DNA from: a virus
Direction: 5' to 3' (one strand)
IMG/VR virus record: IMGVR_UViG_3300035698_024877
Span: 1 to 64,000 of that record
Length of the DNA: 64,000 bases
The position numbers and the translations under genes are program-made. This document shows, piece after piece, positions 42,760-50,636 of the stretch (within the stretch, counting starts at the first letter, position 1; every line of letters begins with the position of its first letter). Under the pieces are notes generated by a model that saw nothing but the letters and a program-made list of their open reading frames with translations, did no database searches and was not told the origin of the DNA.

Positions 42760-42966
42760 ATGAAAAAATTTTTAAAGAGTGAGGAAAATGAAAAGAGGGC
42801 TTGGTTAAATGAAAAAATCCAAGATATTAATAGTAGAATTCGAAATAAAGAAAATAGCATAGCTCTTTTTAATGATTCTTTTAAAAGCAGTGAAAAAATG
42901 GCAATTGCTTATCTTTGTATTCAAAGAGAGATATTTATTGAAGTATTAGATAAATTTTTTGCGTAA
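42760..42966 (+). CDS. Small coiled-coil protein
   Basis: 68 residues, Lys/Glu-rich helices. First gene after the promoter-like element. Unrecognised. Confidence 0.58.
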   Translation: MKKFLKSEENEKRAWLNEKIQDINSRIRNKENSIALFNDSFKSSEKMAIAYLCIQREIFIEVLDKFFA

Positions 42967-42989
42967 AAATATTACGATAGGTAAAATAA

Positions 42990-43214
42990 ATGGGTAATAG
43001 AATGAAAGATGTCCAACTAGAAGAGAGGGTGCAAAGAGACTTATTTAGAATACAAGAACGAAAGAGGATTATTAAAAAAATAAATAATTTAAGTTTGCTA
43101 CTTGATAAGCACATAGAAAAAGAAAGTAGGGTAAATTGGATTATAGGTAGTTTTCTGTTTTTCTGTTTTATTGGCTTTGGTTTTATTGTGTTTTTACTTT
43201 TATTTACTTATTAG
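42990..43214 (+). CDS. Tail-anchored membrane protein
   Basis: 74 residues: a charged coiled N-terminal part and one hydrophobic helix at 50-73 ending the protein. Possible inner-membrane protein. Confidence 0.6.
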   Translation: MGNRMKDVQLEERVQRDLFRIQERKRIIKKINNLSLLLDKHIEKESRVNWIIGSFLFFCFIGFGFIVFLLLFTY

Positions 43215-43229
43215 TTTTATGGAGAAATT

Positions 43230-43604
43230 ATGAAATTTTTTAGATCAAAGACAAAAAAAGAAGAGCCTTTCGTTCCACAAATCAGAGATGATTATAAGGT
43301 TTTTACCAAAGAAGGGCGATGGGGAAATAATATCAGTTTGATTGGTGAGGCGGGGGTAATAAAAAAACGGGGTAACTATGAATATGTAGCTGTATCTGGT
43401 CATACAACCCCTTTACCTGAGAATGGAGATGTATTTATAATGACGATACCAAAGACAGGTGTAAAGTTATTATTGGTTCTTTTAGATATTCAACTATGTA
43501 GAGACCCTGAAGATATGTGGTTTGGGAACGCATTTGGTATTAAACAAATTCGCTCACAAGAAGAGTTTGGTGAATATCTAGATAGAAAAACAAACTTATT
43601 TTAA
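43230..43604 (+). CDS. Hypothetical protein
   Basis: 124 residues with a basic start, then beta strands (YEYVAVSGHTTPLPENGDV). No family recognised. Confidence 0.58.
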   Translation: MKFFRSKTKKEEPFVPQIRDDYKVFTKEGRWGNNISLIGEAGVIKKRGNYEYVAVSGHTTPLPENGDVFIMTIPKTGVKLLLVLLDIQLCRDPEDMWFGNAFGIKQIRSQEEFGEYLDRKTNLF

Positions 43605-43620
43605 TAGAAGAGAAATAGTT

Positions 43621-43890
43621 ATGCATACAAATCGTATAATATATAAAGTAAGAGATTTATTATTAACAAGACCATTGCACATAGAAGTATCACGTATAAA
43701 TAATCTTTGGATATTAACGAATACAGAACTGGATATCATATCCTATGGCAAAACATACGATATAGCATTAGATAGTTTTAAAGAAGACTTTGTGTGTATT
43801 TGGGAAATTATTGGTAAAGAAGAAGATAGTAATCTTGATAATAAGGCAATCGAAATTAAAAATATTTTGAATTCTCTTGTATTTAAATAA
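43621..43890 (+). CDS. Hypothetical protein
   Basis: 89 residues. Strand-strand-helix arrangement with YGKTYDIALDSFKEDF recalls HicB-like partner proteins, but no HicA or other toxin is next to it. Unproven. Confidence 0.55.
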   Translation: MHTNRIIYKVRDLLLTRPLHIEVSRINNLWILTNTELDIISYGKTYDIALDSFKEDFVCIWEIIGKEEDSNLDNKAIEIKNILNSLVFK

Positions 43891-43905
43891 TTTGGAGGAA
43901 TAACA

Positions 43906-44289
43906 ATGAAAAATCTTTCGTTTCCTATAATAATTGTAGTGGCGCTCATAACATTTTTTGTAACAATAAAAGTACCGAGTTATTTAGGAGGTACTTATAA
44001 TGATGAAGCCTATCTATATGCACGGCATGATTTGTCAAATGCAGTTGAGGAGTTAGGCAATCGTTATAGCAGTTATAGTTGTAATTCTTTTAGAAAAATA
44101 AAGAATTATAATGATAACATTTTTGTGGTTGAGTCATCTATTAAAATTTATAATTGGGAAAAAAAGACAGACATTTTTAATGCTGTGAAGGGGGGCTGGA
44201 TTGATATGGATTATATTTATGTAGGTAGAAGATCTGATACTGGTCATTTTGAAACGCTTTATTTTAAATTGATTAGTATTGAAGAATGA
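43906..44289 (+). CDS. Membrane-anchored or exported protein
   Basis: 127 residues with an N-terminal hydrophobic segment (6-24), then a soluble domain with a KKTDIFNAVKGGW...YFKLISIEE end that loosely matches the C-terminal half of the lipoprotein at 45784. TTGGAGGA site. Confidence 0.6.
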   Translation: MKNLSFPIIIVVALITFFVTIKVPSYLGGTYNDEAYLYARHDLSNAVEELGNRYSSYSCNSFRKIKNYNDNIFVVESSIKIYNWEKKTDIFNAVKGGWIDMDYIYVGRRSDTGHFETLYFKLISIEE

Positions 44290-44493
44290 AAACAAAAGAA
44301 GAAACAGAAGAAAGAGCAAAGTTTATATTAGAATTACATACGATTAATTTTAGATATAGCATCATATTATGAAGGAGAAGGTGACTATGAACGAACTAGC
44401 GCTCTTGAGAAAGAGGCACGAAAAAATATAGTTGAATATGATACATTAATGTGGGTTTTAGACATTAAGAAAGATAAGATTAAAAAACTTTAA
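44286..44493 (+). pseudogene. Small gene with a frameshift
   Basis: The first frame gives 28 codons (MKTKEETEERAKFILELHTI and onward) and stops at 44370-44372. Skipping one base at AATTTT (about 44345) continues in frame to ILDIASYYEGEGDYERTSAL, then KEARKNIVEYDTLMWVLD and a stop at 44493. The combined protein of about 66 residues looks coherent, so one extra base (real or a consensus error) is likely. Confidence 0.45.
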
Positions 44494-44505
44494 TAATTTT
44501 TTTTG

Positions 44506-44533
44506 TTTACATTTTTGTTATATATAGTAAAAT
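44506..44533 (+). promoter_or_regulatory. Sigma70-like promoter, sibling of 32369
   Basis: -35 TTTACA (44506-44511), 16 bases, -10 TAAAAT (44528-44533). About 40 surrounding bases match the 32.37-kb promoter, including the T run upstream. Confidence 0.55.
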
Positions 44534-44553
44534 AAAAAGAAAAGGAGCGGTAA

Positions 44554-44811
44554 ATGACTAAAATAGAGAAAACAAAAATTGCGTTTTATATGATTTTTTG
44601 TTTTTTAACAGCTATTTTTTTAGTGTGCTTTTCCCCTAAAGAATATCATTTTAGTATGGGATTTACATTGGGGATTTTGTATATGTGCCTTCTATATGAA
44701 GTTTTTAAGCAGCAGGTTTTAAGGAAATTGGTTATTTTGGATAAAGGAATAACTTTTATAGAGAAAAGAATTTGTGGGGATGAAAATGAAGATAACAGAA
44801 AAAATAGTTGA
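44554..44811 (+). CDS. Two-span membrane protein
   Basis: 85 residues with hydrophobic helices at about 8-26 and 34-52. AAAGGAGCGG site. First gene after a sigma70-like promoter. Confidence 0.62.
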   Translation: MTKIEKTKIAFYMIFCFLTAIFLVCFSPKEYHFSMGFTLGILYMCLLYEVFKQQVLRKLVILDKGITFIEKRICGDENEDNRKNS

Positions 44812-45181
44812 CCTGTCAATAGAAATTGGGGCGGAGCCAGAGGAAGGCTTGTTGTGGATATGGCGCGATGAGAAAGACAGGCACCAACAAATGCAAAATT
44901 TCCCTGAAATGCTACCTTTGAACACCATGTCAGAGAAAGATAGAAATCGAATTATTATTGTCCCCACCCTTGATTGGCTACTTAATGAAATAATAACAAA
45001 TTTAGGTGATAAGGAAGATGATGTTATTTTATTTTTTGAGGGTTGTATAGAAACATGGCACTGTAAAATTGTTTCTTATTTAAATAATCTAAAATTTGTT
45101 GACGCAGATGAAACAAAATGGGGTGTGTGTGCAAAAATTCTTTTAGAAATGAGGAGGGAAAAAAATGAGGAGAATAAATAA
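44786..45181 (+). CDS. Hypothetical protein, paralogue of 40736 gene
   Basis: 131 residues from the ATG that gives the same MKIT start as its paralogue. Shared PTLDWLL and LLEMRREKN. It overlaps both the membrane gene before and the one after. Confidence 0.58.
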   Translation: MKITEKIVDLSIEIGAEPEEGLLWIWRDEKDRHQQMQNFPEMLPLNTMSEKDRNRIIIVPTLDWLLNEIITNLGDKEDDVILFFEGCIETWHCKIVSYLNNLKFVDADETKWGVCAKILLEMRREKNEENK

Positions 45182-45362
45182 AGCAATAGCAGTAGATATT
45201 TTAATGCTATGCGTTGGGTTTGCGATGTTTGCTTTTTGCTCTATGGTGCTGGTAGCAGAAATGGATAAAAACTTTATTGGGCTTATGCTTGTTTTTGCTG
45301 TTTTTATACTTCTGGGCGTATTCTTTTTATTTGATGATATAAGGGAAAGGGATATAAAATGA
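45165..45362 (+). CDS. Two-span membrane protein
   Basis: 65 residues, hydrophobic helices at 10-30 and 37-55, charged C-terminus. Overlaps both neighbours. Confidence 0.58.
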   Translation: MRRINKAIAVDILMLCVGFAMFAFCSMVLVAEMDKNFIGLMLVFAVFILLGVFFLFDDIRERDIK

Positions 45363-45523
45363 TAAAAACAAAAACGTTGTCGATATTAGCTATATGGGCT
45401 ATAGTAGGTGTACTTGCATTTCTTTTACACTTTAACAATGGAGAAGAAACACTAACATTGATTACGATAGCAATAGTAGCTGTATTTGGGTGTGTGTTTT
45501 CGCTTTTAATAGTGGATATTTAA
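45359..45523 (+). CDS. Two-span small membrane protein
   Basis: 54 residues, helices at 8-23 and 33-53. ATGA overlap with the previous gene. Confidence 0.5.
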   Translation: MIKTKTLSILAIWAIVGVLAFLLHFNNGEETLTLITIAIVAVFGCVFSLLIVDI

Positions 45524-45588
45524 AACTTCAAATAGTAAAGAGAATGCTTATGAAGAGCTAATTAAAGAAATAATATAGGGGGTATGTA

Positions 45589-45774
45589 ATGAAAAAGTGG
45601 TTAATAAAAAAAAGGTATCATAAATATTGTTTAGGCGCTCCAGATGAATACCCTGAAGGGGTATATCAAAGATGGGCTGAAGAAGATATGGTTATTTTTT
45701 TTAAAATTGGAAGAGCCTTAATTGAATTGGGATTTATTATAGCTTTTTTAACATTGCTATACTTTATGCTTTAA
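45589..45774 (+). CDS. Tail-anchored membrane protein
   Basis: 61 residues, basic start, one hydrophobic helix at 43-61. AGGGGGT site. Confidence 0.55.
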   Translation: MKKWLIKKRYHKYCLGAPDEYPEGVYQRWAEEDMVIFFKIGRALIELGFIIAFLTLLYFML

Positions 45775-45783
45775 GGAGATTAG

Positions 45784-46023
45784 ATGAAAAAGTTAGTATT
45801 GCTAATTATAATAATTTTGAGTGTTTCAGGTTGTATTGTAGAAAGATCAGTTTATGGTAAAGCTAAAGATTGTGTCCTCGAAAAATATCCGACTACTATT
45901 TCTTTTGATAAGTGCGAATGGGATATGCAGTGTTGTCCTTGCGTAAAAAAATATCTTACAGTAGATACTATATATCTGCGGAAGCTACCTACATTGATGA
46001 AGAAGGGAAAATTAAAAGATTAA
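45784..46023 (+). CDS. Lipoprotein, N-terminal frame of a frameshifted gene
   Basis: 79 residues. A lipoprotein signal peptide with lipobox LSVSGC (Cys 17), then a domain with C30, C43 and CCPC near 49-52. In the codons GTA AAA AAA the bases read A-AAA-AAA, a classic -1 slippery heptamer (about 45945-45951). After a -1 shift the frame runs on to 46112. The protein was probably about 110 residues, made either by programmed frameshifting or with one A missing from the sequence. Confidence 0.62.
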   Translation: MKKLVLLIIIILSVSGCIVERSVYGKAKDCVLEKYPTTISFDKCEWDMQCCPCVKKYLTVDTIYLRKLPTLMKKGKLKD

Positions 46024-46112
46024 AATATTCTGGCATTTTTGACTATGTAAATGGCAACAGTATTAAAGTGATTTATTTTAAAGTTAAAAAAGTGGGGGAC
46101 AACTCATATTAA
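45945..46112 (+). pseudogene. C-terminal continuation of the lipoprotein in the -1 frame
   Basis: Codes KKISYSRYYISAEATYIDEE and on to a stop at 46110-46112. The content (KIKRLKYSGIFDYVNG, YFKVKK) looks like a folded domain and resembles the C-terminus of the gene at 43906. It has no good start of its own. Confidence 0.5.
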
Positions 46113-46157
46113 ATGGTTGTGGTTTCATTTTGAAATAACTGGTCCTTGGGGGATAGA

Positions 46158-46346
46158 ATGAATTTTAAAAGTGACACTGAAAGACTTCGGATTATATTTG
46201 AGATTATAGAAGAAGAGAGAGAGGAGGCCATCAACAAGATGATTGAAAATGACGAAGACATGGAGGCTAACGAGGTTTTACGTTTGTCGAGGACTGTTAT
46301 TCTATTAAACAATATAATCGAAAAATATAAAGGACGATTAAAATGA
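46158..46346 (+). CDS. Small helical hairpin protein, weakly Spo0E-like
   Basis: 62 residues forming two helices, with the second ending LRLSRTVILLNNIIEKYKG. Size and layout recall Spo0E-type phosphatases (S-x2-L-D near the end), but the key SQELD residues are not preserved, so this is only a hint. Confidence 0.52.
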   Translation: MNFKSDTERLRIIFEIIEEEREEAINKMIENDEDMEANEVLRLSRTVILLNNIIEKYKGRLK

Positions 46347-46633
46347 AAATTACTTTGTTGTTGCTTTTAGCTATTATTACTGGTACATGTTTATTTGTAG
46401 CGATATTAGTTAGTATAATTGCTTTTACCGTTATAAAAATTCTCAAAAGAAGAGAAAAGTATTACAAAGATTATACACGCAATAATTGTTGTAAGAATTG
46501 TAAATGGTGGGTTAAATCTATAGATAACTACTTAATTGGAAGGTGTATGTATTATCCAGAAATTGTAATAGAAGTTACTGCTGATAAGTATTGCTCTTTT
46601 TTTATAAAGACAAAAGAAAGCCAAGGAGGCTAA
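46343..46633 (+). CDS. Membrane-anchored Cys-rich protein
   Basis: 96 residues: a membrane helix at 4-33, then CCKNCKWW near 50, CMYYPE near 70 and YCSFF near 84. The soluble part follows the CxxC...C...C pattern of the other small Cys proteins, here tethered to the membrane. Confidence 0.62.
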   Translation: MKITLLLLLAIITGTCLFVAILVSIIAFTVIKILKRREKYYKDYTRNNCCKNCKWWVKSIDNYLIGRCMYYPEIVIEVTADKYCSFFIKTKESQGG

Positions 46634-46634
46634 A

Positions 46635-46931
46635 ATGAAAAATATTATAGTTATTATTATTACAATGGCTTTTTTAACTGGATGCGCAGGTGTTTTTAAA
46701 AAAGAAAAGATTGTAGATATGTCTCGTACTCTTGATAAAAAGAGGTATATGGCATCAGAAGTGATTGTTGATTTTGAACAGGATTATCATTATATCATTC
46801 TTATAAGACCAGATGGGAAAACAGTGTCTTATTATATAAATACCTCTTTTTTAATAAGGTGGTATGGTGGCTCTTATGTCCCCGAAATTGATGTTTTTAT
46901 TCTTGATCTTAAAGAGAGGAGGGTTAAATGA
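46635..46931 (+). CDS. Lipoprotein
   Basis: 98 residues with a signal peptide and lipobox FLTGC (Cys 17), then a small beta-rich domain. Second lipoprotein in the cluster. CAAGGAGG site. Confidence 0.68.
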   Translation: MKNIIVIIITMAFLTGCAGVFKKEKIVDMSRTLDKKRYMASEVIVDFEQDYHYIILIRPDGKTVSYYINTSFLIRWYGGSYVPEIDVFILDLKERRVK

Positions 46932-47335
46932 GTATAATGATGCTTAAAAAGGCTTTTTGCCCTTATTGTGGTGAACCCGCCACACATGAAGGAAAATGTT
47001 TTAGTTGTTATAGTTGGTTTCGTGAAAGATATGGTGAAGATAACAAAGAGATAGATTGTAAAATTGATAATAAGGATGATCTATCAAATAAACAAGTGTA
47101 CTTAGTTTTTTACGATATAGATGAAAATAAAAACTTTGAAGAGGATACTGGAGACCCAATAAAAGATTTTAAGAATGATAAGTGTATGGGGCCATTTCAA
47201 ACAGTAAGTGATGCCGAGGAAGCGATACGAATTAGGCCATATAAAGATATGGGAGTACACATAATAGTTCTTGTTGAAGAAAAGACACTTCAATATTATA
47301 AAGGATTTAAAAATGCGAAAGAAAGCACTGTGTAA
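46928..47335 (+). CDS. Protein with N-terminal zinc ribbon
   Basis: 135 residues: CPYC near 11-14 and C-x2-C near 24-27 form a ribbon, followed by an acidic alpha/beta domain. Overlaps both neighbours. Confidence 0.6.
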   Translation: MSIMMLKKAFCPYCGEPATHEGKCFSCYSWFRERYGEDNKEIDCKIDNKDDLSNKQVYLVFYDIDENKNFEEDTGDPIKDFKNDKCMGPFQTVSDAEEAIRIRPYKDMGVHIIVLVEEKTLQYYKGFKNAKESTV

Positions 47336-47699
47336 GCAGTCAATTAGCCTGCTTTTACGAGATGTCAACTTTAGGGAGGAAGTACCACATATTACAGAAG
47401 AAATAATACCATTAGTTTGCTTGTGGACACGTGTTTTATGTAAGGCTATAGAAGATGCATTTGGTCCAGAGACTATAAGAGTAAAAAATAGATCTGTAAA
47501 AGGATATGAAGATAGGAAAAATCCTAATTATGTCCCAATTTCTTATTTTTTTACTCCAGAAGCAAGAATACTTATAAATTTAGTAAGATATTATAAAATA
47601 ATGCATTTTGTTTATCAATTTGGTAGTAAGACAGCTAAAATGTCGAATCAAAGGCAACGATTTAAAAAAATTATGGAAATAATTGAGGGTGAGAAGTGA
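47313..47699 (+). CDS. Helical hypothetical protein
   Basis: 128 residues from the ATG at 47313; helical throughout, basic. Unrecognised. Confidence 0.58.
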   Translation: MRKKALCKQSISLLLRDVNFREEVPHITEEIIPLVCLWTRVLCKAIEDAFGPETIRVKNRSVKGYEDRKNPNYVPISYFFTPEARILINLVRYYKIMHFVYQFGSKTAKMSNQRQRFKKIMEIIEGEK

Positions 47700-47716
47700 A
47701 AACAAATGTATGGTAT

Positions 47717-47756
47717 TATTTATTCTATAGATGGTATTTTAAAATATAATAAAGTA
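47717..47756 (+). promoter_or_regulatory. Extended promoter-like element
   Basis: Third copy of the 40-base element: TATTTATTCTATAGATGG then TATTTTAAAATATAATAAAG and TA. It lies 40 bases before the ATG at 47796 and about 0.85 kb before the tandem RNA array. Confidence 0.62.
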
Positions 47757-47795
47757 GTAGTAAAATTATTTTAGTAATTTAAAAGGAATATAAAA

Positions 47796-48569
47796 ATGGA
47801 AGTCATTGGTATTATAATTGTTGTTGCTTTGGTTTATTGGGGTATTAAAGCTCTTGAGTCTCCTAGTAGCTCTATGCAAGAGTATGAGTATGCATACGAT
47901 AGAATGATAGCTAAAGAAAATACTGGGGAATATGTTAAAGATAGAATGACTCGAAGTACTCGATTTAGTAAAGAAAATACAAAAAAATATATTAAACTTT
48001 TATTGAAGAAGAGAAGTAGAAACAGTTCTAAAGGCCTTGGTTATGAAGTAACAAATGAGCTTATAGAAATAGAGTTGAATAGAGCATTTTTGGCAAAATA
48101 TACAGAATTTAGTTATGTTTGCGATGATAACCTATATAAGTTAGTAGCAATTGATGTTTGTGAAGAGCTGAAGCGTTTAGGGAAATATATAGATGATTAC
48201 GAGATCAGACATAGCGATGTTAAGCATCTTATAATAAGTAGCCGTGCTTTTTATGAAAGTTTGCAAAATTGTTCAGAAGATGCATATGCTGCATGGGTTG
48301 CTGATTGGGAAGAATCAGGAGGTGAAGTTAGAGAGAGAGAGGCTAATTTTAATAGTAGTCATATGCAAGTAGCTGTTGACATTGATAATGTTCATATACC
48401 CCCATTGTTTGGTGCAGAAAGTATAGACGTTCTTATACCAAAAGGAATTGATTTTACTTTTGATGACTCTCATAATAATCTATATTATTGGGACAAAAAT
48501 GGAAAAGCAACTTCCTCATCATTTCATAATAACATAATAAAAACTCCTGATAAATTTATTGGTGAATAG
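47796..48569 (+). CDS. Membrane-anchored hypothetical protein
   Basis: 257 residues: one N-terminal membrane helix (2-17), then a large soluble part with a Lys/Arg-rich region and an acidic, Trp-containing centre. No family recognised. Confidence 0.62.
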   Translation: MEVIGIIIVVALVYWGIKALESPSSSMQEYEYAYDRMIAKENTGEYVKDRMTRSTRFSKENTKKYIKLLLKKRSRNSSKGLGYEVTNELIEIELNRAFLAKYTEFSYVCDDNLYKLVAIDVCEELKRLGKYIDDYEIRHSDVKHLIISSRAFYESLQNCSEDAYAAWVADWEESGGEVREREANFNSSHMQVAVDIDNVHIPPLFGAESIDVLIPKGIDFTFDDSHNNLYYWDKNGKATSSSFHNNIIKTPDKFIGE

Positions 48570-48590
48570 ATGGCAGAATATAAGGGCACA

Positions 48591-48877
48591 AGAGGTTCCT
48601 ATAAAATTTAATGGTAAGTAAACTACCTCTCGCTCTTTAAAATAATTATAGAGGCATAAGAAGTTCCTATTTTTTTCGGGGAAACCCGAACCTTTTAACT
48701 ACTTCTCGCCTTTAAAACTAAAAAAGGAAAAAAGACAAATGAGGTTCCTTAATAATCCAATGTAGGTTTAGAGGATTAGATTTATTCTAATTACTCACTG
48801 CATATTACCTCACGTCTTAATTTGAGGCATAAGAAGTTCCTATTTTTTGGGGAAACCCAAGCTGGTTAATTACTTCT
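48591..48877 (+). ncRNA. Tandem array of four covarying stem-loop RNA motifs
   Basis: Four copies at 48591-48630, 48659-48706, 48740-48812 and 48832-48877. Each has a 6-bp stem, a TCCT loop start and a CGC or CGTC exit. The stems covary: AGAGGT/ACCTCT, AGAAGT/ACTTCT, TGAGGT/ACCTCA, AGAAGT/ACTTCT. Copies 2 and 4 hold inner hairpins TCGGG-GAAA-CCCGA and TTGGG-GAAA-CCCAA, again covarying; copy 3 has ATTAGA/TCTAAT. The loop TCCT could pair with AGGA downstream; for copy 4 that is the ribosome site (AAAGGAG) of the gene at 48907. Probably a cis-regulatory RNA; ligand or partner unknown. Confidence 0.72.
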
Positions 48878-48906
48878 CGCTTCTTAAACTAAAAGGAGTC
48901 AAAAAA

Positions 48907-49779
48907 ATGAAATCTTTACTTAGGTTATTTAAAGCTGTTGAGATTGCAGAAAAAGAAAAAGTGTCAATGCCAATATCAAAGTCGGGCGCTATTTTTGAAA
49001 AAACGATTAAGTGTGGTTTCGTTTTTTCCCCAAGGGTTATTTACGATTATTCTGAAGCAGTATTGTTAGAACTAGTAGATGTTGTTAAAGTAGAATTAGG
49101 GCTTTCTGCAGAGCAAATGAATAGTTCTTTTCATAAGTCTTGGAAGAAAGTTAAAGATGCGAGTATAGAACAATTGGTTCTTGAACAATTAACTCATTAT
49201 TTTACAACCTATGGTTTTGAGTGTTTTGGTATTTATGACAAAGACTCTGTTTATATCCCCAATGAAAAATTAGAAATTCCAGAAATTGATAATGATGGTT
49301 TTAAATTTATTGTTATCAAAGGATATACTAAAGTTGAAATTAAAGAAAAAATAATTGAATTATTAAAATCTGGTATTGCTTTAAAAGAAGACACAATAAA
49401 AGATGTAGTTGAAGTTTGTAAATATGTAGCTATTGATAATGTTGATGAAATTAAAAACAAAGAAGTTAAAGTAATCTTATGTGATCATCTCAATCTATTT
49501 CCAAAAGACCCAGTTGAATTTTTGAGGTATGTCGTATATGTAGCTACAAATGATACAATTTTGATTAAGAGTATGGAGTTAATAGGAAAAATAAAAGGGA
49601 CACAGAAGGGTAGCGAAGTAAATAAGTTATTTAGGGATTATAAAAAACAATATGGGCTTGAAAGATTGGCAGAGATATTTTATAGATTTCGTCCGATCTT
49701 TTTAGCATTTCGTCATATTGAGGGAGATGGATGCCAACAGGAATTTATAAAAGAACACAAGAACATAAGGAAGCATTAA
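48907..49779 (+). CDS. N-terminal half of a split conserved phage protein
   Basis: 290 residues. The body to about residue 273 (SFHKSWKKVKDASIEQLVLE, HYFTTYGFE, ...RFRPIFLAFRH) looks like a conserved globular protein. The last 20 residues read into the overlapping endonuclease gene and are probably not native. The remaining half is encoded at 50633-51715, after the endonuclease. Translation starts behind AAAGGAG, which may be controlled by the RNA array just upstream. Confidence 0.7.
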   Translation: MKSLLRLFKAVEIAEKEKVSMPISKSGAIFEKTIKCGFVFSPRVIYDYSEAVLLELVDVVKVELGLSAEQMNSSFHKSWKKVKDASIEQLVLEQLTHYFTTYGFECFGIYDKDSVYIPNEKLEIPEIDNDGFKFIVIKGYTKVEIKEKIIELLKSGIALKEDTIKDVVEVCKYVAIDNVDEIKNKEVKVILCDHLNLFPKDPVEFLRYVVYVATNDTILIKSMELIGKIKGTQKGSEVNKLFRDYKKQYGLERLAEIFYRFRPIFLAFRHIEGDGCQQEFIKEHKNIRKH

Positions 49780-50636
49780 GTGTATCACATAAAGGAGAAA
49801 AAAGTCATTTTTATAAAGATGGAAGAACCCTTAAAAGGTATTATTGTATAGATTGTAAAAAAGAACTTAAGTGTTATCGTTCTAAAAGATGTAAAAAGTG
49901 TTCTGCTAAAGAAAAGTGGAATAGATTAGAATATAAAGAAAAAATAAGTGGGGAAAAATCCAATTTTTATATAGATGGGAGAACTTCTAATAAATATTAT
50001 TGTGTAGATTGTGATGATGAAATTAAAATGAGAAGTATTAGGTGTAGATCTTGTGCTGCTAAAATGAAATGGACTAATCCCAATCTTATAAAGAGAATGA
50101 GTGGAGAAACCCACCCTAATTGGCGGGGTGGGAAGACTAAAAAATATTGTGTTGGTTGTAAAAAAGAAATTTCACAACAAGCTATTGAAAGGTGCAATTC
50201 ATGTAGTACTAAGATGAAATGGCAAGATTCTAAATATAGAAGGAAAAATAAAGCAAATTTGGGGAATAAGCATACAGAAGAGACTAAAAAGAAAATGGGG
50301 GTAAGAACAAGACTTAATTGGGCAAATGGTTGTTATGATAAGGTATTTAAAAGCCCAACTAATCCAGAAAAGAAAATTATGGTAATGTTGAAAGAATTGG
50401 GTATAGACTATATTTTTCAATATAGACCAAAAGATTTTTCAAGAATTTATGATTTTTATACTCCTATCATGAATCTTTTAATTGAATTTGATGGTATCTA
50501 TTGGCACAGTCTTCCAGGAGCGAAAGAAAAAGACACAGAAAAAACTAATTATGCTAAAAATAATAACTATACTTTATTAAGATTTAATGAAAATAATATA
50601 GATAGTTTTACTAAAGTAATTGGAGGAAGAATATGA
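49731..50636 (+). CDS. EDxHD (Vsr-like) homing endonuclease with NUMOD3-like and zinc repeats
   Basis: 301 residues. Residues 15-180 hold three repeats of a YYCxxCKKE...RCxxC zinc unit with NUMOD3-like pieces. The C-terminal 95 are a Vsr/EDxHD nuclease: an EKKIMVMLKELGIDY helix, FQYRPKDF, then LLIEFDGIYWHS and LLRFNE, as in I-Bth0305I-type enzymes. It overlaps the upstream half-gene by 49 bases and the downstream half by four, so all three are translated in relay. Confidence 0.85.
   Translation: MPTGIYKRTQEHKEALSVSHKGEKSHFYKDGRTLKRYYCIDCKKELKCYRSKRCKKCSAKEKWNRLEYKEKISGEKSNFYIDGRTSNKYYCVDCDDEIKMRSIRCRSCAAKMKWTNPNLIKRMSGETHPNWRGGKTKKYCVGCKKEISQQAIERCNSCSTKMKWQDSKYRRKNKANLGNKHTEETKKKMGVRTRLNWANGCYDKVFKSPTNPEKKIMVMLKELGIDYIFQYRPKDFSRIYDFYTPIMNLLIEFDGIYWHSLPGAKEKDTEKTNYAKNNNYTLLRFNENNIDSFTKVIGGRI

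Noticed and set aside
46158-46346. Spo0E-like regulator as a host-takeover gene
   Set aside because: Size and helix layout fit, but the defining SQELD residues are missing.
48591-48877. Type III toxin-antitoxin (ToxI-like RNA repeats before a toxin gene)
   Set aside because: The repeats are longer and unequal, and the following gene is one half of a larger TerD-like protein rather than a small ToxN-type RNase.
48591-48877. Ordinary preQ1-I riboswitch
   Set aside because: The start and tail resemble it, but the loops are several times longer, hold extra hairpins and lack the short UAG/CUA pairing of that class.
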